Of a DNA stretch of 64,000 nt, positions 24,518 through 34,647 are shown piece by piece. The notes beneath the pieces were generated by a model. That model worked only from the letters and a program-made list of their open reading frames with translations, did not search any database and was not told where the DNA came from. The translations under genes and the position numbers were made by a program. Source of the DNA: Garcia nutans (lineage: Eukaryota; Streptophyta; Magnoliopsida; Malpighiales; Euphorbiaceae). The stretch covers positions 9,218,501-9,282,500 of the forward strand of contig CANTUV010000022.1 in NCBI GenBank assembly GCA_947685225.1. Reading direction: 5' to 3'. Numbering within the stretch: the stretch's first letter is position 1; each line of letters starts with the position of its first letter.

Positions 24518-25734
24518 TTAAAGCAAAGGTGTATAAGGAGGATAATCATCATCACTATTTTCATTTCCCTTTTCCTCTTCTTCCTCTCCTAAAGCTTCTC
24601 AAGGATGCCGATTGACATCATTCCTTCTTCTCATTCTTTATCTGATGGGGGACATTTAAAAATTCTCATGAATTCTTGCATATCCCTAAAGTCCATATGA
24701 AGGTGAGATACTCTTTTGGTAAGATTAAGAATGTCAAGGATGGATCCTTGAGTTCTAGAGGTTTGATGTCTTAGAAATTCTACTTGAAAAGACTCTTGGT
24801 TTTCATCAATAATTCTTGGCCTTTTCATTTGTTGAGTTCTAATACCTTGAGCACCAAAAGCATAATGGTATGTTCCATCAATTTTTACTATGCATTTTAA
24901 GTGTTTCAAGTACTTGATATTGATGGGAGTTTTGGCTGGATCAAGAGGATTTGAAAGAGTAGCTACGTTGGTAAGGTAAGAGCATTCACATATTTGGCAA
25001 TTTGAGTAATAAAATTTATGATCATAAGTGTCCCGGTAGATTTGTTTCGAAGAATAAGAAATTGGTCAATTAGAAACTTACCAATTTGAATTTTTATCTT
25101 TTTCTCCAAGCAATAGAGAAACAAAAGATCTTTATGAGTTACTTTCTTATTGCTTTCACTTCTAGCATTGATGGTATAAGTGATAATTCTATGGTGAATC
25201 CAAAGAGGTAAGGTTCTAAGATGTTTAGCATTAGAAAGCTTGTAAAAATAAGTTTCTAGGGAAATCTCTCTCCAAAAATCAAGTAAGATAGGATCAGAAG
25301 CAGAGGGATCGAATAGGTAAAAGATGCCTTCTGTGTTGAATCCCCAAATGGATGAAAATTCTTGGAAAGAAAGTTGATAGGCCATATTAAAAAATTTGAA
25401 TTTAATGGAATAGGGTCCTAGAGGTTCCAAGTCTCTCTTCTCAACAACCAAGGTAGTGAGAAATTCTTTGGTTAAAGATTCCCAACTAAGATCATCCTTT
25501 TCTAAGAACATAAATTTTTTCCACCCAAGATATGACAATGCTTTATGAATGTAGGATATAATGCCTAGGGATTCTAGAGTGAAAAAAGAAGGAGTTTTAT
25601 TTGGTTCACACTTCTTGTTTTGAACTAGGTTTGTTAGTACTTGACTTTTGCTATTCCATTGGAGTAGTAGAAATGGCAATTCCCTTGCCTTTCTCAAGGC
25701 TTGAAGCTTTCTTCTTGGAGGTTTTAGGAGCCAT
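24518..25734 (-). pseudogene. Accessory ORF of copia copy 1 (ATHILA ORF-1-like central domain)
   Basis: It lies between RNase H and the 3' LTR in sense with the element. From ATG 25734 it begins MAPKTSKKKASSLEKGKG, a lysine-rich head. After stops, the core at 24963-25697 shows LSYLGWKKFMFLEKDDLSWE, LTKEFLTTL, IKFKFFNMAYQLSFQEF, IWGFNTEGI, ITYTINARSESNKKVTHKDL and LLFLYC. These resemble the ATHILA ORF-1 / putative plant transposon protein family, which has EFLSSL, FRLFNxxYxLSLxEFxxIFGFP, HRxLAxTIFGRGES and a later GGLI block. A second block (24631-24909) is IDGTYHYAFGAQGI and a helical tail. The end is acidic and closes DDDYPPYTPLL at 24518. About 405 codons if intact; here it has several stops and shifts. 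Its function is unknown. No transmembrane segment is seen, so it is unlike the env-like ORFs of SIRE copia elements. Confidence 0.75.
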
Positions 25735-26379
25735 GGTAATTATGATGATGAAATTGAATGAGAGATGGATAGTTTAGGTGTTTATAAATGAATTTAAGTT
25801 TAAAACTTCATAGAATTCGAGTGAAAAGGGGGGGGGGGGGGTCAAACTAGCCGTTTATAGCTGTTAGAGAGGAGTTATGCATGTTTTGAAAGGCTGCCAA
25901 CGGCTAGAAATTGCTGTTCGGATGGACCATATGTGGTACGATCAGACCGAGCCAAATTTTGGAAGTCCAAGCGTGCACAGATGAGTCCGAGCGAACCAAG
26001 CTAAATACAGTAAAACAGTTGAAACAAATTTTGAGAGAGAGAGCTCGGTCAAGCGCAATGTAATTCGAGCAGACCGAACAAACTAAAAAAGGACGATCAT
26101 AAAATTTTGAAGAGCTCGATCGAACTAGGTCTTAGCATGCAAGATTGAATGGGATGAGCTGTAGTCAGGTCGGTAGAGCTTTAGTCAGATCGTACTAAGA
26201 CACAGTCCGATTGGGCCTAAAAAATTTTTAAGGAAAAGGAGGATTTGCATATCTCAATTTGTGGCCTTTTAATGCATGATCAAAATAGATGTAAATGAGG
26301 AATTATGACTTGTTAAAATATTCTTCTGTAAACATCCTTAATTCCACATTAATATGCATATTGGACAATTTTAATTAAG

Positions 26380-29300
26380 AGTGCTACCATCTATCATCCC
26401 AATATGTTGTTTTATAAAATTTAATCTTTCTTCATTTAAGGGTTTTGTAAAAATATCAGCAAGTTGATTTTAAGTGTTTATAAAGTCCAAAACAACATTT
26501 TGATTTTGAACATTATCTTTCAAAAAATGATGTCTAATATCTATATGTTTTGATCTAGAATGTTGGATTGAATTTTTAGATAGATTAATGGCACGTGTGT
26601 TATCACACTTAATGAAAATGTGATCAAAATTTTTTTCATAATCTAGCAATTATTGCTTTATCCATATAACTTATGTGCAACAAAAACATGCAGCAACGTA
26701 TTTTACTTCTGCAGTAGAAAGAGCAATCGATACGTGTTTCTTACTAAACCAAGAAACTAGGCAATCAACATGAAAATGGTATGCACCGGTCGTGCTTTTT
26801 CTATCTAATAGGTTATCGGTAAAATCTGCATCCAAAAAATCTAAAATATTAAATGATGTGTTTTTACAATACCAAAGTCCTAAATGCAATGTTCCGTTTA
26901 AATATTTTAAAATCCTTTTAATGGCATTCAAATGTGATTCCTTACGGCATGATTAAAATCTAGCACATAAACATTTACTATACATTATATTAGTCTAGAG
27001 GCGGTCAAGTAAAATAGTAATCCGATAATACCTTGATATTTCTTCTCATCTACTGCCTTACCACTATCGTCTTTGTCAAGTTTCAAGGATGTGCTCATCG
27101 GAGTCTTGCTAACTTTGCAACCATCCATTCTAAATTTCTTGAGGAGTTCCTTTGTATAATTGGATTGGTTGATGAAGATTCCATCCTTGCATTGCTTGAT
27201 TTATAGCCCAAGGAAGAATTTGAGTTCACCCATCATGTTCATTTTAAATTCCCTAGTCTTACAAGAAGCAAATTCCTTGCACAAAGATTCATTAGTAGCA
27301 CCAAATATAATGTCGTTAATATAAATTTACACAATCAAAATGTTATGCATTTTATTTTTAACGAAAAGTGTTGTGTCAACTTTGCCTTTTGAAAATCTAT
27401 TTTCAAGTAAATATACACTAAGTCTATCATACCAAACTCTTGGAGTTTGTTTCAATCCATATAGTGCTTTAGTTAGTTTAAAAACATGATTTGAAAATTT
27501 ATAATCTTCAAAACCGGGAGGTTGTTCAACGTAAAATTTCTCATCAATAAACCCATTTCAAAATGCACTTTTAACATCCATTTGAAAAAGTTTAAAATTC
27601 ATATGACATGCAAATACAAGTAAAATTCTAATAGCTTCTAATTTATCTATGGGGGGGGGGGGGGGGGGGGGGGAGGGCAAATGTCTCATCATAGTCAATA
27701 CCTTCCTCTTGATTATAGCCTTTGGCTACCAATCTAGGTTTATTTCTAGTAATGAGACCATTTTCATTAGTTTATTTCTATATACATATTTACATCCTAT
27801 AATTGGATGGTCTTTAGGTTTAGGGACAAGTTCCCATACTTCGTTTTTCTCAAATTGGTTGTGTTCATCTTACATAGCAATCACCCAAGATTCATCACTG
27901 AGAGCCTCCTTAATGGTACTTGGCTCAATTTGAGAAACAAAAGCAATATTAGAATTTAAGTATTTAAATTGAGATCTAGTAGATACTCCCTTTGAGGTCT
28001 CACTAATGATTAGGTCTTTTGGATGATCCTTCTTGTATTGCCAATCTTTTGGTAGCTTTTGAGATTCTTCTTCTTATTCATCATTAAAAATCAATTGTTT
28101 CTTGTTGTTCAAATATACCTACAAAATCATTAAGAACACTACATTTCTTTTGATAAAGTTTAGAGGATTTATAAAAAATAACATTTATTGATTCTTTAAC
28201 TGCTAGTGTTCTCTTATTAAATACTCTATATGCTTTGCTAGATGGTGAATATTCTAAAAATATGCCTTCATCCGATTTGGATGAGAATTTTTCAAGATTG
28301 TCCTTGGTATTCAATATAAAGCATTGGCATCCAAACACTCTAAGGTATGCAATTTTGGATATTCTTCCATTCTATAGATCATAAGAAGTTTTGTTTATCA
28401 ATGGCCTTTTGTAAGCACGATTTGAAATATAACATGTGGTATTAACGACTTCCGCCCAAAAGTAAAATGGTAAATCATACTCATTGAACATTGTCCTAAC
28501 CATTTCAACCAATGTTTAATTTTTCTTTCAACCATACTATTTTGTTGTGGTGTTCTAAAAGCCGAAAAATTGTGTGAAATACCAAACCCATTGCAAAAAT
28601 TTTAAGTTTTATTTTCAAATTCTTTGCCATGATCACTTCTAATAGATGTGATTACATAAACTTTTTCAATTGAACTCTTTTTATAAATACTTTAAAATGA
28701 TTGAAAGCTTCATTCTTTTGAGCTTATAAATTAACCCATATAAACCTTGAGTAATCATTAACAAGTACAAATATATATAACTTGCCACCTAAACTAGCAA
28801 CTCTATTTGGTCCAAATAAATCTAAGTGAATGAGTTCTAAGGGTTTAGAAGTGCTTACAATATTTTTAGATTTGAATGAATTTTTATGTTGCTTACCATG
28901 TTGACAAGGTTCACATGTCCTATCTTGATCAAATTTTACTTTAGGGAGACCATCAACTAGTTCTTCTTTACTAATGAATTTTAAGTGATCCAACTAGCAT
29001 GTCCTAGTCTCCTATTCCACAGCTAAGTATTATTACTAATGGCAATCAAAATTCAAATACAATATTGGAATGTAAGTCAATTTTATATGTATTGCTAATT
29101 TTAACTCCTTTGAATAACTTTGCATCCTTTAAAGTCCAAACTTATATCATATCATTTATCACATAATTGACTCACACTTAGAAAATTATGTTTCAATCCA
29201 TCAATAAGTCACACATTTTTAATCATATTCTTACCAAGCATGCTAATAGAGCCAATGCCAATGATTTTACCTTTAACATTATTTCCAAAAGTAACATTAC

Positions 29301-29660
29301 CTTCATGCTTGTAAGAGAGTGTTGTAAAAAGCTTTGCATTGCCCATCATATGCCTTGAGCATCCACTATCCACAAGCCAAATATTTTTACTCATAGTGGA
29401 TTTTAGGCATACCTATAAAATAACAATGTTCATCTTCTCTTAGGTACCCAAATGAAGTTGAGATGAACATTCTTAATATAGCAAAATGTGCTTTTATGTC
29501 CAAATTTCATACAATATGTGCATTGGTACAAGGTTCTATACTTATGCACTTTCCTATTGAAATTCAATGAACCATGCACATATTTGCAAGTGTGTGTTGA
29601 GTGAGATTGTTTTTGTGTATTTTTGTGTTTATGTATATGCTTTGTATACATGAATTCTTA
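26380..29660 (-). pseudogene. Copia copy 1 pol: second CCHC knuckle, protease, integrase, RT, RNase H
   Basis: In element order: a CCHC knuckle CTYCMKFGHKSTFC then WVPK (29430-29651); protease VDSGCSRHMMG with the catalytic DSG kept (29209-29394); the pre-integrase and integrase start CEPCQHGKQHKNSF, LELIHLDLFGPN (28724-28993); an integrase C-terminal FGCQCFILN stretch (28084-28338); reverse transcriptase with KGYNQEEGIDYDETFA, QMDVKSAFLNG, ALYGLKQTP and the YxDD box changed to YIND (about 27.1-27.75 kb); RNase H with DADFTDNLLDRKSTTG and ALSTAEVKYVAA (26671-26931) and the end LADIFTKPL. The RT is broken by a 23-G run. Domain order integrase before RT identifies Ty1/copia. Confidence 0.88.
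27651..27673. repeat. 23-bp G homopolymer inside copia RT
   Basis: Twenty-three G residues in a row, then AGGG. On the coding strand it is a C run at the GCCCC of the codons for the conserved FAPVAR motif, so the RT frame is lost here. Homopolymers of this length are rare in plant DNA and are also a common assembly-error site. Confidence 0.85.
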
Positions 29661-29884
29661 TTTTGCTCTTAGGATTCTAGTTTTAGAGCCTTGTCAACCC
29701 AGTGTAATCCTTTTAGGATTTTTAGGTTTCTTTTGTGCATTAGTGTTCTTTACAACTTCAACACTAGAGGTTTAAGTTGTAGATGCTTTTACAAATGTTA
29801 GTACGTTAGATGTGGTGATGGATGAGCCATTGAATCCTAAACCATGTTTCAAAGAGGGTGACCTTTGATTATCTATCAATGTTT

Positions 29885-31308
29885 CTAATGCTCTTTTCCC
29901 TTATAAAATTTTGAAATTGATTCTTTTAGCTCTTTTAGTTCATTCTTTAAAATTTCATTTTCCTTGTTCATATTTTCTATGCTATGTGAATTTTTATTTA
30001 TTTCATCAATTGATTTCAACAATTGTTCATTTGAGGCCTTTAATTCTAATGTAGGGTTTTTCAAGCACACAAAATCCTTATCCAGCTTAGAACATTTATC
30101 TTTATAAAATTTCATCTTAGAGAAATATTTTTTTACTCTAAGGTTCATATGTTCAATCAAATCATTTTCATCTAAAGCATCAACAACATCATTATTATAT
30201 GTGATTAAGTTCAAGGATTGAGTGCCTACATCATTGGAGTCATTTTCATCTTCAATAGCCATGAGACATAGATTAGCAATTCTTTCCTCCTCCTCTTCTT
30301 CTTCACTTGAGGAAGAATCATCCCATGTAACTTTGAGTGATTTCTTCTTTTTCGTATCCCACTTTTTTTTTTTCAACTTGAAGCAATATGATTTGATGTG
30401 ACCAAATTTGCCATATTCATAACATTTCACTTCATTCCTTTGATCTTTATCTTTGAAGTAAGATTTAGAAAATGTACCTTTATTAGCTTACAATCTTCTC
30501 TTTCTCTTCCAATCACTAATTCTTTTTGAAAGGATTGCATTTTTTCTTCATCATCACTATCTTCACTACTTTAGCTCTTAACTTCTTTGATTGCATTGGG
30601 AGCTATTTCTTTCCTTTTCTCTTTCTCACCTTATTCTTCTTTTTTTTCATTGTGTAGTTTAAAAGTGAGTAGCTTTCCCACAAGTTCATTGGTTCTCAAG
30701 GTGCTAAGGTCATGAGTCTTTAATAGAAGAAACTTTTGACTCAAAGCTCCTTCTTACTTTAAGAGCTATCAAGATTTTACTATTGACATCACCTTGATCA
30801 TATATCTTGCCATACTTCTTTAATTCATTGACAATGGCAAGTAAGTGATTTGTCATGTCGGTGATATTTTCGTTGGGCTTTATCTTGAATAACTCATACT
30901 CATGTAAATGCATTTGATTTTTCATAAACCTCACTTAGGTAGTATCCTCATAATAGTTCTCAAGAGTTTACCTAATGCAATGTGAACAAGTAAGATATTG
31001 GACTCTCCTACCTTTTTCTCTTAATATTAAATTCATCAAGATAGAGGCTGCTCTATTGTTCTTGAACCGATCTTTCACATTGATACTTGACCATTGTACT
31101 TTAGGAAGAGGAACTTTCACACCTTTAACTTCATAAGTAGGAGGTTCCACTCATTTTCAACAAAATTCCAAAGTTTAATTTCTTCACTATCTAGGAACAA
31201 GTACATCTTATGTTTCCAATAAGAAAAATTTATCCCATAAAAATAGGGTCTAAGTGAGGAATTTAGGTTTCCATGGGTAGATGTGTTTGTTCGAGGAATG
31301 GCTTCCAT
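29885..31308 (-). pseudogene. Copia copy 1 gag
   Basis: From ATG 31308 the frame begins MEAIPRTNTSTHG and continues YFYGINFSYWKHKMYLFLDS, the UBN2-type copia Gag start. Further pieces are at 30968-31150 and 30710-30934 (ELFKIKPNENITDMTNHLLA, the Gag core). The zinc knuckle KCYEYGKFGHIKSYC (from 30430) has its second Cys changed to Tyr. It is followed by a basic run, VTWDDSSSSEEEEEEE and a coiled-coil-like Lys/Glu/Leu tail. Frames are interrupted by stops. Acidic and coiled-coil Gag extensions of this type are seen in large copia elements such as the SIRE lineage; lineage assignment is an inference. Confidence 0.85.
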
Positions 31309-31350
31309 TTTTAGATCAAATTCACAATTAAGTTTGAAGAAATTTAGTAG

Positions 31351-31362
31351 CTCTGATATCAA
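31351..31362 (-). other. Primer binding site of copia copy 1
   Basis: On the minus strand TTGATATCAGAG follows the 5' LTR almost directly. It matches the TGGTATCAGAGC complement of the initiator methionine tRNA 3' end with two changes. This is the usual copia first-strand primer site. Confidence 0.85.
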
Positions 31363-31363
31363 T

Positions 31364-32872
31364 TATTGTCTCAAGATGGCAACCGAGAGGGGGGGGGGGG
31401 GAAGGGGATGAATTGGTTGATTTGAAGAAGAGATGGTAAATTGAAAATTTAAAATTGAATAAAGCAAGAAAGAAGTAGAGAGCAGAAGATTGAACATAAG
31501 AAGTTTATAGTGGTTCGAATTACCTCAATTCTACATCCACTTCTTTAACAACTTGTTAAGGTTCCACTAATCTTGAGTTTTTACAAGCTTAACTCTAACT
31601 TGGTATTTTCACAAGCTCACACCAAACTTTACAATGGTTTGAGATCAATCCTCACAACCCTTACAAGAGTTTTCCTAGGCTCACTCTCACAACCTAAGTG
31701 TTTCTAAGCTCACACTCAAACTTTGATTGTGTTTAATGTTCATGCCCAACACTTAAAGAATACAAGTATGAATTTTGATGCAAAAAAATGAAAGTTACTA
31801 AACTTGGCTCTAACAATCACAATCTTAGACAAAAATGTGATTTATTGTGGTATTTATAACCTTTAAGTCTTCAACTAGCCGTTTGGAGTGGGAGCCAATA
31901 TGTTTAGCTTTTGTTTCCCACTAAAATCACTTTTTCGAGATGGTTCATGTTCGAACTGCCATTGGTCTAGTCAGCTCGGGCTCTACAAAAATCAAACTTA
32001 ATTTAGTCCAATCGGATCGAGCTTGACATGATTAGACTGAGTTTGGTCTGATCGTGTTTTTCATATTTTTTGACAAAAGTTCTTCAACGGCTAGTACACA
32101 TGGTATCCACTAATTGAGTGGATATATAACAACTAGGTTTTTTAAAGTCTAAACTGGTGGCATGCTCAAAAACTTATTTGGTTTGGTAAGTTTTTATTTG
32201 GAATGCTGAGATTCTGAGAGTGTTAACGACTGTGAGCATTACAGAGACTTTTTGGATTTTTAGCTCTAGTTCAGTGCGGTTGGACTGTATCAGGTTCGGT
32301 CATGCTTGCCATGGTATGATGAAGTTTTTGGAGTACTCAATAACTGTAATCTCTATTGGGATTTTTGAGGTTTATCATGAGCTCGATGTGGTTGGACTTT
32401 ATGGTGGTTCGGTTGAAACATATGGTCCGCTTATCAAATAAGAGTGACTTGAATGTGATCTCTTCTGGATACTTTGCCTCAAGTTAATTTGATATGCTCA
32501 TTCTTGGTTCTATTAGGTCAAGGCTCTGTATGTTCAGTTCGTTGCTCAGCTAGTGCTTTGTATGGTTGGCTCGTCTTCAATGCTTTCTGTTGATCAGTAG
32601 GCTCAATTTTGGAAAGTTCATGCTCGTTGCTTCATTGCTTATTAGTTCGGTGAAGGTGTATTGACTTTTAGCCGGTTCAGTCAAGTATGCCAAGCTATAT
32701 TCGGTATCTTCATTTTTTAGCTCGGTATAACGAACTGCTGTTTTTAGTTTGGCCAGCCTAGCTGGTAGTCCGGTTGGGCTATAAAGAAATCTTGTAAAAA
32801 ATAGCTTAATGCAAATATTAGTTCTATTCAATTTGATTACCTAAGATTAAAATAGAGGTCAATTGGCTAACA
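31364..32872 (-). repeat. 5' LTR of copia copy 1
   Basis: It runs on the plus strand from TATTGTCTCAAGATGGC to AATTGGCTAACA, 1509 bp. A 13-G run sits at about 31389-31401 where other family LTRs have five or six G. The minus-strand TATA box (TATAAATACC) is near 31846-31855. U3 is rich in CGGTC/GGTCGGA-type words. Confidence 0.9.
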
Positions 32873-34647
32873 CTTTCGTGGTACTAAAGAAGTTAAATTA
32901 GTTGAAAAGTATGCTATCATCTGCAAAGAACAAATGAGAAACACTTGGCACATTTATATTAGCTCGAACACCATGCAGCTCTCTCCTTGATTTAGCCCTC
33001 CTTATCATTGCCGAAAGACCTTCTGCACACAATAAAAACAAATAGGGTGATATCAAATCCCCTTGATGGAGACCTCTATTTGGTTTAAGGAAACCTTTAG
33101 GTTGCCCATTTATTAGAAATGAAAAGGAAACCGAATCAAGACAAGACATAATTAGGCTAATAAAATGTGGAGGAAACAACAATTTTTAAAGAATGATCTC
33201 AAGAGAATCCCATTCCACTCTATCATACGCTTTATTCATATCTAATTTAAGTGCAAGGGATCCTTTTTTGTTGCTAATTTTATGTTTCATCGAATGAAAG
33301 AGGTCAAAAGCAATGATTACATTATCGATAATGAGATGACTAGGAATAAAAGGCGATTGATTATGTGAAATAATAGAAGGCAATACTAGCTTTAATCTAT
33401 TAGCAATGACCTTCGATATTAACTTATGAACCACATTGCATAAACTAATAGGACAAAGATCCTTCATATCTATATGGTTTTTGACCTTCAGAATAAGAGT
33501 GATAAAAGTGTAATTAATAGAAGGAGGCATAAGACTAGAATTAAGACAATGAAGAACATAATTAACAACACCATTACTCATAATATTCCAGTAATATTGA
33601 TAAAAAAGAGTAGACATACCATCAGGACCTAGAGACTTATTAGGATGCATTGTTTTAAAGCTGAGACAATTTCTTCTTCAGTAAAAGGACTAAAGAAAAG
33701 GTGGATAGACACTTCTGACAACTAAAAATCAATTGCTTCAAGTGTATAGTGGAAATCTAAAGGGTTTTTGCTTATGAAGACATTGTTAAAATAGCTAATC
33801 ACAATCTTCTCAAACTCCTCCTCGCTCTCTTTTATAGCTCATTCATCATCCCTTAACTTTGTAATTGTATTATTCCTCCTTCTATCAGGGGCCTTCCTAT
33901 GAAAATATTTTGTATTCATATCCCCTTCCGCTAACCAAATAGCTCTTGACCATTGTTTAAATATTATTTCTTCCTTTAATAACCAGTCATCCATTTGCTT
34001 ATTAATTTTTTTCTCTACTCTACCTAAAAACCTACCATCACCCATACTCTTATTCATTTTCTCTAGGAGATCATGTATTTTTTTTCCTGACATTCCTAAA
34101 ATTATTTTTATTCCAGTTTATCAACTCCACCGAACACCTTTTAACTTTTCAATAATGACTTCCTATTCGGTGTTACTTTATCCTGTCCAAGCCTTTTTAA
34201 TCACCTCCTCGCATGATTCCTCTCTCACCTACGTATCTTCAAATAGGAAGACTTTCCTATGATTACCAATCTTTCCAACTTTCACTTCAGTATCCAACAA
34301 TATTGAGATATAATTTGACACCATTTTACTGAGATGGGAAACTGAGGAGTTGGGGAATAAGGAACACCATTGCAAAATACAAAAAAACCTATCCAACCTT
34401 TCCCGAATTCTACCATAACCACTCCAACCATTATCCCATGTAAAGTAGTCACCTTGAAAACCTAAGTCCTGAAGATTGCATTCTTCAACTGCTCTTCTAA
34501 AACCTTTTAACGATCAATAGATTTGAATCGACCCATCTTTCTCATAAGAATACAAAATTTTGTTCATATCTCTAAAGCAAATGCAATGCCTGCCTCTATC
34601 TTCCTTAAGATTTGTCATAAGGGACAATGTTAGATGCTTATTGTTAC
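32873..34647 (-). pseudogene. LINE ORF2, endonuclease C-terminus and reverse transcriptase core
   Basis: Reading down the minus strand: DMNKILYSYEK (endonuclease, usually DFNEILFSYEK; about 34540-34580); then the linker WLAEGDMNTKYFH (33839-34093); then the reverse transcriptase, with NKSLGPDGMSTLFYQ, CPISLCNVVHKLISK, KLDMNKAYDRVEW (33186-33650) and GLHQGDLISPYLF and FADDSILF (32898-33182). The catalytic FADD is kept. Stops separate these frames. The domain is cut just after FADDSILF by copia copy 1. Confidence 0.85.

Larger units (their letters stand above)
23058..32872 (-). mobile_element. Ty1/copia retrotransposon copy 1, with accessory ORF, nested in the LINE
   Basis: Two LTRs flank gag, pol and an accessory gene, all on the minus strand. 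The flanking 5 bp are CTTTT (23053-23057) and CTTTC (32873-32877), a target duplication with one mismatch, and LINE coding sequence resumes on both sides. Order along the element: 5' LTR, initiator-Met-tRNA-type primer site, gag, protease, integrase, reverse transcriptase, RNase H, accessory ORF, polypurine tract, 3' LTR. Many stops, three long G runs and an LTR deletion show it is inactive. Confidence 0.93.

Noticed and set aside
24518..25734. Accessory ORF as an envelope-like gene
   Set aside because: No signal peptide, transmembrane segment or glycoprotein features can be seen in any of the three copies.
27649..27933. Plus-strand frame starting with a poly-Gly run
   Set aside because: It is the antisense of the copia RT region and its glycines come from the G homopolymer.
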